The notes beneath the pieces are model-generated. The model saw only the letters and a list, made by a program, of their open reading frames with translations. It had not been told where the DNA came from and ran no database searches. Of a stretch of 64,000 nt of DNA, positions 27,698 to 36,271 are shown piece after piece; the stretch's first letter is position 1, and every line of letters begins with the position of its first letter. This DNA is from Actinoallomurus iriomotensis (lineage in GTDB: Bacteria; Actinomycetota; Actinomycetes; Streptosporangiales; Streptosporangiaceae). Made by a program: the position numbers and the translations under genes. The stretch is taken from contig NZ_BSTJ01000004.1 of assembly GCF_030269445.1 (NCBI RefSeq), positions 372,001-436,000 of the forward strand, read 5' to 3'.

Positions 27698-29134
27698 GTG
27701 GCCGATGCCGACCCGAGGACGGCGACCGGTTTGAGACTGATCGTTTGCAGCAACAGCGCACCGCGGTGGCAGGACGGCGCCGGCCTGCTCCCCCGTTCGC
27801 CGGGCGGCCTGGTGCCGCTGCTGGCCACGCTGCTCGGCCGGCACGGGGGCGACTGGGTGTGCACGATGCCGCCGGATGACGCCGCCGCGGCCGGCGACGG
27901 CCCCGTCGACGTGACCGGGCTGCCCGGCGGCGTCACGCTGCACCGGCTGCGCCTGCCCCGGGCGATGACCGACCGGCACTACGAGACGGTCGGCGTACGG
28001 CTGCTGCTGTGGCTGTTCCACTATCTGCTCGACACCGCGCGGCAGCCGGAGGCGGGGCTCGCGGAGGCGTGGCCGGCCTACGAGGCGGTCAACCGGGCGT
28101 ACGCCGACCGGCTCGCGAGCCTCATGACGGGGTCGCCGGACGAGTTCGTGCTGGTCAACGACCACCACCTGTTCCTGGTGCCGGAGATGCTCGGGCGGCG
28201 GGCGGAACGCCGCGGCCGGATCGCGTTCTTCCAGGGGCTGCCCTGGTGCGAGCCCGACTACTTCGGCGTCCTGCCCGCTCACATCCGCGACCGGATCCTC
28301 ACCGGCCTGCTGTGCGCCGACGTGGTCGGTTTCCACTGCACTCGGTGGGCACGCGCGTTCCTGGGCTGTTGCGCGCGCTTCCTGCCCGGCTGCGCGGTCG
28401 ACGACGGGAGCGTGACGTACGACGGGCACCGGACCCGGGTGACCGTCGCCCCGTTCCCGCTGGACGTTGCGATGGTGGAGCGGCTGCGCGACGAGCCGGC
28501 CACGGCGCGGTGGCGGGCGCGGCTGGCACGGGAGGCGGGCGGACGCCGGGTGATCGCCCGCGCCGACCGCATCGACCTGTGGAAGAACCTGCCGCGCGGC
28601 TTCGCCGCGTACCGGAGCGTGCTGGAGCGCGAGCCCGGGCTGGCCGGAGAGTGGTGGTTCTGCGCGGTGGCCACCCCGCCGGGCCGCCCGACCGAGCGCA
28701 CCCGGGAGCTCCAGAGCGAGTGCGAGGGCCTGGTGGCCGGCCTCAACGAACGGTTCGGCGCCCCGGGCCGGCCGGCCGTCTCGCTGGTCTACCCGGACCT
28801 GCCCACCACGCGTCACTGCGTGGTGGCCGCCCTGTCCGGCGCCGACCTGGCGCTGGTGAACCCGACGTTCGACGGGATGAACCTGGTCGCCAAGGAGGCC
28901 CTCTACCTCGGCGAGCGCGCCCGGCTGCTGCTCTCGGTCAACGCGGGCGCGTACGAGCAGCTGGCCGGCCATGTGACGCCGGTGCATCCGTTCGACGTCG
29001 AGGGCACCGCCTCGGTCCTGCGCGAGGCGATGGCCTCCGGGGCGGCCCCGGCGGAGCGCGCGGCGGCACGACGGCTGCTGCGCGAGCAGGACGCGAACCA
29101 CTGGCTGGACCGGATGATGGGAGTGGAACGATGA
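27698..29134 (+). CDS. GT20-family glycosyltransferase (trehalose-6-phosphate-synthase-like)
   Basis: This 478-aa GT-B protein matches OtsA landmarks: VLVNDHHLFLVPEML for the NDYHL region, RADRIDLWKNLPRGF where OtsA has the Arg/Lys donor-phosphate pair, and FDGMNLVAKEAL, the conserved C-terminal donor loop. Secondary-metabolic GT20s include the pseudoglycosyltransferase VldE and the heptosyl-type enzyme of hygromycin clusters. It starts at GTG 27698 and overlaps the cupin gene by ATGA. I infer transfer of an unusual sugar made by the adjacent transketolase/SIS set. Confidence 0.85.
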   Translation: MADADPRTATGLRLIVCSNSAPRWQDGAGLLPRSPGGLVPLLATLLGRHGGDWVCTMPPDDAAAAGDGPVDVTGLPGGVTLHRLRLPRAMTDRHYETVGVRLLLWLFHYLLDTARQPEAGLAEAWPAYEAVNRAYADRLASLMTGSPDEFVLVNDHHLFLVPEMLGRRAERRGRIAFFQGLPWCEPDYFGVLPAHIRDRILTGLLCADVVGFHCTRWARAFLGCCARFLPGCAVDDGSVTYDGHRTRVTVAPFPLDVAMVERLRDEPATARWRARLAREAGGRRVIARADRIDLWKNLPRGFAAYRSVLEREPGLAGEWWFCAVATPPGRPTERTRELQSECEGLVAGLNERFGAPGRPAVSLVYPDLPTTRHCVVAALSGADLALVNPTFDGMNLVAKEALYLGERARLLLSVNAGAYEQLAGHVTPVHPFDVEGTASVLREAMASGAAPAERAAARRLLREQDANHWLDRMMGVER

Positions 29135-29922
29135 GGACGACCGAGGTCACCACCGATTACGGGCGCAGCAGCCGGCTCGCCGATCCGGCCGCCGACGGCG
29201 CCTATCTGTTCGCGGAGCACACGATCGAGGCCGGGCGGGCCACCCCGTTCGGTTCCCACCCCCGCGACCACCGGAGCTTCGTGGTCATCGCGGGCCGGGT
29301 ACGGCTGGAGACGCCGCACGGCGACGAGCCGCCGAGGACGTACGGGTACCTGGGCGGCTGGCACACCCTGCCGGGATGCGTCCACCGGATCGTCAACGCC
29401 GGCGCCGAACCGGCGGTCCTCGTCGAGGCCGGCTCCGTCCGGGGAGAGACGGTGACCGGCGCCGGCCTTCGGGCGGTGCCCTGCCGCTGCCCGGACGTCT
29501 CGGACTACACGGTGCACAAGCCCTGGGGCGACGAGGTCTGGTACACCCGCAACCTGCCCGACGTCCCGTACGCGCTGAAACGCATCCGGATGGCCGAGGG
29601 GCACCAGTCGTCGTTGCAGTCCCACCGCCGGAAGCTGGAGACGAACTACGTCATCGAGGGCGAGGCCACGGTGCTGAGCGGCGCGACCGCGCCGGACGAC
29701 CTCGACGCGGTGATCGACGTGGGCGGCCTGACGACCACCGTCCACCGTCCACGCTCGGGCTGGACCAACCCGCCGAACGATCTCCATCGGGTGATCGCGC
29801 GAACCGACTACACCTCCATCGAGGTCTCCACGCCCGAACTCGACGACGTCATCCGTTGGCAGGACGACGCCGGGCGCGGGCACGGCCGGATCGAGTCCGA
29901 GCACGCGGGAGGCCGGTCGTGA
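29131..29922 (+). CDS. Double-cupin protein, second half mannose-6-phosphate isomerase-like
   Basis: The 263-aa protein has two cupin modules. The first (residues 25-100) has SHPRDHRSFVVIAGRVRLET and GCVHRIVN. The second (about 125-235) has YTVHKPWGDEVWYTR, QSSLQSHRRKLETNYVIEG and PPNDLHRVIA, the pattern of type II phosphomannose isomerase and sugar-nucleotide enzymes. An isomerase or epimerase acting on a sugar phosphate is likely. Four-base overlaps on both sides place it between the GT20 and SIS genes in one transcript. Confidence 0.8.
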   Translation: MRTTEVTTDYGRSSRLADPAADGAYLFAEHTIEAGRATPFGSHPRDHRSFVVIAGRVRLETPHGDEPPRTYGYLGGWHTLPGCVHRIVNAGAEPAVLVEAGSVRGETVTGAGLRAVPCRCPDVSDYTVHKPWGDEVWYTRNLPDVPYALKRIRMAEGHQSSLQSHRRKLETNYVIEGEATVLSGATAPDDLDAVIDVGGLTTTVHRPRSGWTNPPNDLHRVIARTDYTSIEVSTPELDDVIRWQDDAGRGHGRIESEHAGGRS

Positions 29923-30560
29923 CCCTCGCCGAGACCATCGGGCTCTACCTCGCCGAGAAGCGCCGCATCGTCGATGAGTTCCCGGTGGCCGTCCTGGAAC
30001 GGGCCGCCGAGATGCTGTTCGAGACCTACGACGAGGGCGGCACCGTCTACGCCATGGCCAACGGCGGGAACGCCGGTACCCTCGACCACTTCTACTGCGA
30101 CTTCAAGCACCACCCGTTCGTGACGGAGGACAAGACCCGGCCGCTCCCGCCGGACGTGAGACGCCTGTCGTTCGTCAACCTGTGCTCGTCGGCCGCCGAG
30201 CTGACCGGGCTCGTCAACGACATCGGCGCCGACGACATGTTCGCCGCGTCCCTGGCGCCCTTCGTCACTTCCCGGGATCTGGTGATGGCCTACTCCGGCA
30301 GCGGCAACTCGCCGAACGTGGCGAAGGCCCTCCAGGTCGCGGTCGACGCGGGCGCGCGGACGTTCGCCATGACCAAGGGGGACGGCGGCACGTGCAGGGA
30401 ACTGGCCGAGGTCTGCCTGGTGGTGCCCGGAACCTCCCGTTTCCCCGGGCAGGTCGGCAAGAACGACAACAATTTTCATTTCGAGGACCTCATGCTGTCG
30501 GTGAACCATATGCTCGTCGGCCTTCTCAAACAGCGCGTCGCCGAACGCGGAACGGACTGA
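29919..30560 (+). CDS. SIS-domain sugar-phosphate isomerase (GmhA-like, phosphoheptose isomerase family)
   Basis: The 213-aa protein has the SIS fold. MANGGNAGTLDHFYCDF corresponds to the GxGGSxxxAxH phosphate loop of GmhA, AYSGSGNSPNVAKAL is the second sugar-phosphate loop, and a late EDLMLSVNHMLVGLL carries the catalytic Glu/His pair region. GmhA converts sedoheptulose-7-phosphate to D-glycero-D-manno-heptose-7-phosphate; septacidin and hygromycin clusters use homologues. Together with the split transketolase this supports a heptose branch. GTG 29919 overlaps the upstream stop. Confidence 0.85.
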   Translation: MTLAETIGLYLAEKRRIVDEFPVAVLERAAEMLFETYDEGGTVYAMANGGNAGTLDHFYCDFKHHPFVTEDKTRPLPPDVRRLSFVNLCSSAAELTGLVNDIGADDMFAASLAPFVTSRDLVMAYSGSGNSPNVAKALQVAVDAGARTFAMTKGDGGTCRELAEVCLVVPGTSRFPGQVGKNDNNFHFEDLMLSVNHMLVGLLKQRVAERGTD

Positions 30561-30879
30561 CCGAAAAAGACCTGTGGGTGATTCGCCGCCATGGACGGCG
30601 CGCCCTGCCGCGTACCCGATGGCCACCACCGGCCGACAAAAGGTACTTATCGGGACTACGTAACTTACGGAACTATGTGGACAATCAGGGTCTGGTAGCG
30701 ATGTCAGCATCGTTGGCCTCGACAAGGACGGAGGCGCGGATGTGACGGCGGAGAACTCGCCCCATGGCCCCCGCGGTTAGCCTGGCCACCACCTCGGCGA
30801 GTGGTGAAGATGCCTTGATGACCGCCGCGTCGAAGATCGACTTATCTTTCCAGCCCCCGCACCTGCGGCACGTGATTCG
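30561..30879. other. 319-bp intergenic region before the regulatory genes
   Basis: No gene is seen. A run of ACT-containing words (TACTTAT, GACTACGT, AACTTACG, AACTATGT) repeats at 8-10 bp spacing through 30644-30678 and resembles activator half-sites. A small dyad CGATG-TCAG-CATCG lies at 30699-30712. The region probably carries the LuxR promoter. A rho-independent terminator for the PKS operon is not evident. Confidence 0.4.
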
Positions 30880-31290
30880 ATGACGGCCGGGGACGCGCAC
30901 CACCGGCCCTCGCGAATGAGAACGGGGCCATGCCCGGCCTGTGGCTCGTACCAGCGGCCCGCGCCACCCCAGCCGCTGGCAGCGGCGCTGTCACTCACGC
31001 GGACGCTCACGCCACGGGAGCTCGCGGTCTTTCAGTTACTCGGTTTCGGCTACGACAACCGGTCGATAGCGCGCGAACTCAAAATCAGTGAACGCACCGT
31101 CAAACGGTATGTCACCGCCATACTCACGAAGCTGGAACTCCGGTCCCGGCTGCAGGCCGGACTGTCCGCATTGATCCTTTCGTGGTCCGCGGCCGCGGAT
31201 GCCCAATGGCCCGAAGGTCTTATGGATTCGGCACTGACCGCAGGTGACGATGTTCCGGCACACGACCGTGGAGGGGACCATGACCTTTGA
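30880..31290 (+). CDS. LuxR-type HTH regulator (stand-alone)
   Basis: The 136-aa protein is essentially one GerE/LuxR DNA-binding domain: TLTPRELAVFQLLGFGYDNR, SIARELKISERTVKRYVTAI and KLELRSRLQAG. The first 45 residues have a CPAC pair and no receiver or autoinducer domain. The C-terminal 30 residues are unstructured. It overlaps the 63-aa peptide gene by 11 bp and precedes the SARP gene, so the three form a regulatory block between the polyketide and RiPP halves. Confidence 0.85.
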   Translation: MTAGDAHHRPSRMRTGPCPACGSYQRPAPPQPLAAALSLTRTLTPRELAVFQLLGFGYDNRSIARELKISERTVKRYVTAILTKLELRSRLQAGLSALILSWSAAADAQWPEGLMDSALTAGDDVPAHDRGGDHDL

Positions 31291-31471
31291 CGCGCTTGCC
31301 GCCCTAAGGCAGGCCGGAAACCCGGTGGATCTGCTCACCGCGGCACAACGCGATGTGCTCGCCGACCTCACCGAGCAAGAGGTGGCCGTTCTCAACTCCG
31401 TCAAACAGCGTCTGGACAGCGTTTCGGACGCCGAAGTCGAAGGGCATTCCCTAGTAATCAAGATAGCGTGA
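31280..31471 (+). CDS. 63-aa conserved-looking cluster peptide ('aroma-sacti cluster domain'-like)
   Basis: GGAGG sits seven bases before ATG 31280. The product has an N-terminal helix FDALAALRQAGNPVDLL, then VLADLTEQEVAVLNSVKQR and the end EVEGHSLVIKIA. From memory it resembles a short-protein family that NCBI names the aroma-sacti cluster domain, found beside aromatic polyketide and radical-SAM peptide genes; I could not verify this. It has no Cys and few Ser/Thr in its last third, so it looks more like a partner or carrier than a heavily modified precursor. It lies directly before the SARP gene. Confidence 0.75.
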   Translation: MTFDALAALRQAGNPVDLLTAAQRDVLADLTEQEVAVLNSVKQRLDSVSDAEVEGHSLVIKIA

Positions 31472-31472
31472 G

Positions 31473-33260
31473 ATGAACGCCGGTTTCGGAATTCTCGGCC
31501 CCCTGCAGGTGGTGGAGAACGGCCGTTCCGTCGATCTCGGATCACGGAAGCAACAGGTCGTCCTGGCCGCCCTGCTGAGCCGGGCGAACTCCCTGGTGTC
31601 GTTCGACGCGCTGGTCGAGGCGTTATGGGACGAGGCACCCCCGCAGACGGCGCGCAAGAACATCCAGGTGTACGTGTCCGCGCTGCGCCGGCTGGTCAGC
31701 GAGGGTTCCGGCTCGCGTATCAGCTACCAGACCGGCGGATACGTGTTCCACGCGGCCCCGGCCGAGCTCGACTCGCTGCGCTTCGAGCAGCAGGCCCGAT
31801 CCGGGGCGCCGGCCGAGGCCCTCGGCCTGTGGCGCGGACCCGCGCTGGACGGGTTCCAGGACGTACCGCTGATCAGTGCCGCGGCCCAGCGGCTGGAGCG
31901 GCGCTTCCTCGTCGTCTTCGAGGACTGGGCGGAGGCGGAGATCGCCGCGGGCGGCGGGTCGGCCACGATCGAGCGCCTCACCGAGGTCGCCCAGCGGCAT
32001 CCGCTCAGAGAACGACTGCGGATGTTACAGATGACCGCGCTGTGCCGGGCCGGGCGGCGTTCGGAGGCCTTGGCGGTCTACGACGAGCTGCGTCAGGCGC
32101 TGGCGCACGAACTCGGCCTCTCCCCCAGCCAGGCGCTGGTCGGCTTCTACCAGTCGCTGTTACGGGAGCCGGAGCCGACCGCGCCGGAACCGGACGCTCC
32201 CGCGCGCGGCAGGGCGCCGAGCCTGTTGCCCTGGGACCCGCCGGCGTTCACCGGACGGACGGCGGCGGTCCGGCGGCTGCGGGACGCGCTCGTCCGGGAC
32301 GGAAACCGGCTCACCGTGGTGACCGGCCCGCTCGGCGCGGGCAAGACCGCGCTCGCGGTGCACCTCGCGCACCGGCTCGGTGACCACTTCCCGGACGGCC
32401 GCCTGTTCGTCCGGCTGCGCGGCGAGGACGGGACACCGCGCCCGTTCGAGGACGTGGTGTCACAGCTCCTGCCGGTGGACTCGCCCCGTTCGCTGCCGGA
32501 GGCGCGGCGCGCCTGGCAGCTCTGGCTGGCCGAGCGCCGGGCGCTGGTCGTCATCGACGATGCCCGCCGGGAGTCCGAGGTCCGGCCGCTGCTCCCCGAG
32601 TCCGGCGACAGCGCGGTCATCGTCACGGCCCGATCCCGGCTCGCCGGGCTGGAGGCCGGTTACCGGCTCCGGATCTCCTCCTTCGCGGTCGACGAGGCGG
32701 TCGCGCTCCTCGGGCGGACGATCGGCAGGGAGCGGGTCGCGGCGGACCGGCGCTCCGCCGAGCTGATCGTCACGGCGACGGGCCTGCTGCCGCTCGGAGT
32801 CCGGCTCGTGGCCGACCGGCTGGCGCTGCTACGGCACGTGCCACTACGGGAGTACGCCGAGCGGATGGTGGGCGCCCGAGCCCTGCTGGACGAGCTGACC
32901 GCGGGGGACGTGGCGATCCGGGCCCGGCTGGCCGAGGCCATCGGCGAACTGCCGGAGCCGGCGCACCGGGCGGTGCCGCGGCTCGGCATGCTCCCCGAGC
33001 CGGTCTTCACCCTCGAACAGGCCGCCGCCGTCCTGGACGCCGACGAGAACACGGCGGTACGGGTGCTGGAGAGCCTGCTGGAGGCCAGCATCATCACCGT
33101 CCCGGGCGTGGAAATGCTCGCGCACACCGTGCGTTATGAGATTCCGGTGCTGCCCTACGCGTACGCGCGGGAGATGGCGGCCAGCGCGAATCCGCCATTT
33201 ACCACTATCAAACCAGTGGCTAATCATCTCCATACCGCGCGTCATTACCCTTCTTTCTAG
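31473..33260 (+). CDS. SARP-family activator with NB-ARC ATPase domain
   Basis: The 595-aa protein has the AfsR/DnrI layout: an OmpR-like winged HTH (residues 1-90, GFGILGPLQVVENGRSVDLG, ALVEALWDEAPPQTARKNIQ), a bacterial transcriptional activation domain (95-240, RHPLRERLRMLQMTALCRAG) and an NB-ARC ATPase (Walker A GPLGAGKTAL near 290, ALVVIDDAR Walker B). The TPR tail of AfsR is absent. SARPs bind direct repeats with 11-bp phase beside the -10 box and recruit RNA polymerase. The end of this gene contains the promoter-like block for the precursor. It starts 1 bp after the peptide gene. Confidence 0.95.
   Translation: MNAGFGILGPLQVVENGRSVDLGSRKQQVVLAALLSRANSLVSFDALVEALWDEAPPQTARKNIQVYVSALRRLVSEGSGSRISYQTGGYVFHAAPAELDSLRFEQQARSGAPAEALGLWRGPALDGFQDVPLISAAAQRLERRFLVVFEDWAEAEIAAGGGSATIERLTEVAQRHPLRERLRMLQMTALCRAGRRSEALAVYDELRQALAHELGLSPSQALVGFYQSLLREPEPTAPEPDAPARGRAPSLLPWDPPAFTGRTAAVRRLRDALVRDGNRLTVVTGPLGAGKTALAVHLAHRLGDHFPDGRLFVRLRGEDGTPRPFEDVVSQLLPVDSPRSLPEARRAWQLWLAERRALVVIDDARRESEVRPLLPESGDSAVIVTARSRLAGLEAGYRLRISSFAVDEAVALLGRTIGRERVAADRRSAELIVTATGLLPLGVRLVADRLALLRHVPLREYAERMVGARALLDELTAGDVAIRARLAEAIGELPEPAHRAVPRLGMLPEPVFTLEQAAAVLDADENTAVRVLESLLEASIITVPGVEMLAHTVRYEIPVLPYAYAREMAASANPPFTTIKPVANHLHTARHYPSF
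33197..33239 (+). promoter_or_regulatory. Conserved 43-bp promoter-like block before the precursor gene
   Basis: The block holds TTTACC (33198-33203) and TAATCA (33221-33226) separated by 17 bases, a plausible -35/-10 pair. ACC triplets stand at 33201, 33212 and 33234, an 11/22-bp phase. It then runs into CTCCATACCGCG. The same block, with 10 transitions in 43 bases, lies at 37499-37541 before the radical SAM gene. It is embedded in the 3' end of the SARP coding region, where the differences between copies change amino acids, so conservation is at DNA level. SARP control is inferred. Confidence 0.7.
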
Positions 33261-33300
33261 AAATGGCGCAAAAGGCGCCAGCAGCGCGCAGGAGGACGAC

Positions 33301-33414
33301 ATGACCGAGCCCGAGGACAAGGCCCCAGAGCCCGCCGACACCGAGACCGAAGACGTCGAGGTCGTCGCGCACGGCGAGGACGGCGAGCTCAGCACCGGCT
33401 GCGTCATCAACTGA
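33301..33414 (+). CDS. Putative RiPP precursor peptide, 37 aa
   Basis: A near-perfect AGGAGG site ends seven bases before ATG 33301. The peptide has a strongly acidic leader (14 Asp/Glu in its first 30 residues, including DVEVVAHGEDGE) and a short C-terminus LSTGCVIN with the only Cys. Size, leader character, lack of any fold, own promoter-like block and flanking TfuA, YcaO, radical SAM, ATP-grasp and protease genes all indicate a RiPP precursor. The core is probably the last 6-9 residues. A thioamide, Cys-derived crosslink or side-chain ester are all possible. The function is an inference; the gene itself is well supported. Confidence 0.8.
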   Translation: MTEPEDKAPEPADTETEDVEVVAHGEDGELSTGCVIN

Positions 33415-33599
33415 CGCCGTCCACGACGAGCTCGACGCCGGCCTCGCCGGCGGTGGGCTCGCCACGACTTGACGACGGGCGGGACATCCGGTCCTCTCCG
33501 CCAGGTCACGCCGGTCCGGGGGGCCGGGTGACCGCCCGCCATCAGGGAGCACTCAGTGAGATCCGCCGTGAGGCCATCGCATCACCGGGCGCACGCCCC

Positions 33600-34784
33600 A
33601 TGAAGGTCCTGCTCTGCCCGCTGAGCGACGGAGGGTACCTGTATCCGGCGATCGCGGTCGGGCGTGAGCTGCGCCGCCGGGGGCACACCGTGAGCGTCCT
33701 GGGCCGGTCGACGGCCGCTCCCGTGCTGGCCGAGGCCGGCCTGCCGTTCGCGGCGGCGGAGGACTTCGGCGAGCGGCGCGGATTCTCCGCGACCTGGTGG
33801 GGCACCACCGGACCGGCGCAGTACCGGGCGACGCTGCGCGCCGCCACGCAGGCACGGGCCGACCTGCTGATCACCTCGGTGCTGTGCAACGGTGCCCTGC
33901 TGGCCGCCGAGGTACTGGACATCCCGGTGGTGGTGCTGGGGCTGTCGGTCCACCTGTGGAACTACCGGGCCGGCGGCGAGGGCGAGCCGCACCTGGGCCG
34001 GGCCCGGGACGACCGGACCCGCGAGTCTCTCCGGCTCTACGCCGCCGTACGCGAGCAGGCCGGGCTGGGTCCCCGGCGGCCGGAGAATCCGCTGCTGGGC
34101 GACGCGCTCCTGCTCCGCGGCGACCCCGCGCTGGAGTACCCGGGCGCGGTGCTGCCCGAGCGGGTGCGCCACGTCGGGCCGCTGGCCTGGGAGCCGGCGG
34201 CCGACCCTGCCGAGATCGAGGCGATCGAGGCCCGGCTGGCCCGGTCCGGCAAGCCCGTCGTCTACGTTCACCTGGGCCGCTTCTTCGGCGGGACCGATCA
34301 GTGGCCGGGCCTGAACGCCGCCTTCACCGGCGGCCCCTTCCAGGCCGTGGTCGAGCAGGGACGGTCGACCGACCCGCACCCGGCTCCCGGCGCCGACATC
34401 CTGGTCGTACGCAAGCCGTGGATGGGACCGCTCATCGACCGCGCCGGGCTGGTGCTGACCAGCGCCACGTCGGCGCCGGTACTGTCCGCTCTGCTGCGCG
34501 GCCGGCCGCTCGGCGTCTCACCCAACGGCTCCGAACAGCCGCTGCTGGCCGGGGCGTGCGTACGGGCCGGCGTGGCGGTACGCGTACCGAGCACCGCGAC
34601 GCCGAACCCGTCGCCGATCCTGGAATCGGCGTGGCGAGACCGCGGACTACGGGCACGCGCCGGCGAACTCGGCCGCAGGCTGGCCGCGACGGACGGCGCC
34701 ACCCGCGCCGCCGACCTCGCCGAGCACGTGACGCGCGGACCCGTGCAGGAACTCACCACGACCGCAGCCACGCAGCGTTCGTGA
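33600..34784 (+). CDS. GT-B glycosyltransferase (MGT/UGT-like)
   Basis: The 394-aa protein starts with the first GT-B strand, KVLLCPLSDGGYLYPAIAVG, and RRRGHTVSVLGRS. The donor half has KPVVYVHLGRFFGG and the UGT-like loop LTSATSAPVLSALLRGRPLG with NGSEQPLLAGACVRAGVAVR. The HxxE-type donor Gln/Glu appears as SEQP. I chose ATG 33600 because the fold begins there; in-frame GTG codons at 33528 and 33453 would add 24 or 49 residues. Sugar transfer to the peptide or the aromatic product is likely. Confidence 0.8.
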   Translation: MKVLLCPLSDGGYLYPAIAVGRELRRRGHTVSVLGRSTAAPVLAEAGLPFAAAEDFGERRGFSATWWGTTGPAQYRATLRAATQARADLLITSVLCNGALLAAEVLDIPVVVLGLSVHLWNYRAGGEGEPHLGRARDDRTRESLRLYAAVREQAGLGPRRPENPLLGDALLLRGDPALEYPGAVLPERVRHVGPLAWEPAADPAEIEAIEARLARSGKPVVYVHLGRFFGGTDQWPGLNAAFTGGPFQAVVEQGRSTDPHPAPGADILVVRKPWMGPLIDRAGLVLTSATSAPVLSALLRGRPLGVSPNGSEQPLLAGACVRAGVAVRVPSTATPNPSPILESAWRDRGLRARAGELGRRLAATDGATRAADLAEHVTRGPVQELTTTAATQRS

Positions 34785-34885
34785 CAGGGCCCCCGCCCGC
34801 CCGAGTCGGCGGAGGGCCGCACACCGCGACGCCGGACTCAGCCGCAGGCCGACCACGACGGACGGTTCGCGACCTGCGGAGGAAC

Positions 34886-36271
34886 TCACGGCAAGCGCGG
34901 CCAGGCGACGTCCGTGACACGGTCGCCGCCCACGCCGATCGTGCCCGTCGGTCGGCTCTTCAGCAGGGCGACGAACGGCTCGGCGAGGCGACGGAGTGCC
35001 GGCAGGTCGGCGATTCCCCGGTCCCAGGCGTGGCCGGTCAGGTCGCCGGGGTCGCAGCCCCAGTGGCCGGCGATGACCTGGTCGGTGACCTCCGCCCTGA
35101 ACCGGCGGCGTGGCCCCCCGTCGGCCGGGCCGAGCAGGCGGTCGTGGCATCGGCGCGCGGCGGTGACGACCTCGCGGCCCCACGACATCATCGCCGGGGT
35201 TCGCAGGTCCGGAGGCAGGTCCCACCGGGATCGCGAGCCGCCGTGCACCACGCCGAAGGCCCGTACCAGCAGCGTGGCGAGCGCCTCGTCCTCCGGCAGG
35301 GCCAGGTCCCGTGCGGTGAGCCAGTCCGTACTCGCGGGGTCCGGGCCGGGGACCCGCAGTCCCTTGGCCCGCGCGGCCGCGACGGCGCCCTCGGCCAGCG
35401 CCGGATGGTCCGGGTCGAGTCCGGCGACCCTGGACAGGACGTACCGCCGATGCAGGTCCGGGAACGCGGGATGGACCAGGCGGAGCGCGGCGGCGGCGTC
35501 GGCGTCGGCCACCCACTCGTCGCCGGTCCCGGTGCCGTGGAACCGGTGCTCCCACCTGTCGAACATCCACGTGTGCACGTTCCGGACCGGCCAGTCGCCG
35601 GGGCCGGCCGGGCACAGCGCGGAGTCGCCGGTCGCGGCCGCGGCGAGCAGGAGCCGGGCGTCGGCCGCCTTGGCGTCGGTGTCGTACGCCGATCGCCATG
35701 TTCGGAACGCCTCGACGGACCGGGCCGGGACGTGCGCGCGTACGGCCGACTCCAGCGCGCGGAAACCACGGGACCGGAACGGGATCGCGATGGCCACGTC
35801 GAGCATCAGCCCCGCGTCACGGTCGCTGATGGCCCCGGCCGCCGCCGCGTCGCGGAGCGCGATCCTGATGCCGACCAGGGGGTCGCTGTAGGCGCGGTAG
35901 TCGTCCTCCGCCGTGCCGTGCACGATCGCGACCTCGTCGTCGCCGTCGATCTCACCGTCCCGGTAGAGCCGGAAGATCTCCCCGAATCCACGCATGCCGT
36001 ACGGCCACAGCTCCGCCGCGCGCAGCGCGCCCATGCTGGAGCTGCCGGCCACGGTGACCCCGCGCTGCAGCAGGTACATGATCTCCCGGTGCCGGACCGA
36101 CGCGGCCTGGAGGAAGAGCCCGTCGATGATCAGGACGGTGTCCCCGGCGCCGGCGTCCAGGCGCAGCAGGTCCCCGTGGCGTACCGGCGGCAGGATCCGC
36201 GCGGCCGGCAGCAGCGCGGCGACCTCGGCGCGCGGAAGGGTCGGGCCGACGAACACGACGGGGGCTCTCAC
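34886..36271 (-). CDS. TfuA-like protein, YcaO partner
   Basis: The 461-aa protein opens with the TfuA core: VVFVGPTLPRAEVAALLPAA, LIIDGLFLQAASVRHREIMY, GSSSMGALRAAELWPYGM and GEIFRLYRDGEIDGDDEV. A long C-terminal region follows (WMFDRWEHRFHGTGTGDEW, then a helical tail) with no family I know. TfuA proteins act with YcaO enzymes in peptide thioamide formation, probably handling the sulfur donor. The GTG start overlaps the YcaO stop (GTGA), so the two are co-translated. Confidence 0.9.
   Translation of the reverse strand: MRAPVVFVGPTLPRAEVAALLPAARILPPVRHGDLLRLDAGAGDTVLIIDGLFLQAASVRHREIMYLLQRGVTVAGSSSMGALRAAELWPYGMRGFGEIFRLYRDGEIDGDDEVAIVHGTAEDDYRAYSDPLVGIRIALRDAAAAGAISDRDAGLMLDVAIAIPFRSRGFRALESAVRAHVPARSVEAFRTWRSAYDTDAKAADARLLLAAAATGDSALCPAGPGDWPVRNVHTWMFDRWEHRFHGTGTGDEWVADADAAAALRLVHPAFPDLHRRYVLSRVAGLDPDHPALAEGAVAAARAKGLRVPGPDPASTDWLTARDLALPEDEALATLLVRAFGVVHGGSRSRWDLPPDLRTPAMMSWGREVVTAARRCHDRLLGPADGGPRRRFRAEVTDQVIAGHWGCDPGDLTGHAWDRGIADLPALRRLAEPFVALLKSRPTGTIGVGGDRVTDVAWPRLP

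Noticed and set aside
30685-30903. 72-codon minus-strand ORF with CRRC motif upstream of LuxR
   Set aside because: It has no ribosome site, overlaps the LuxR start and promoter, and has no supporting similarity.
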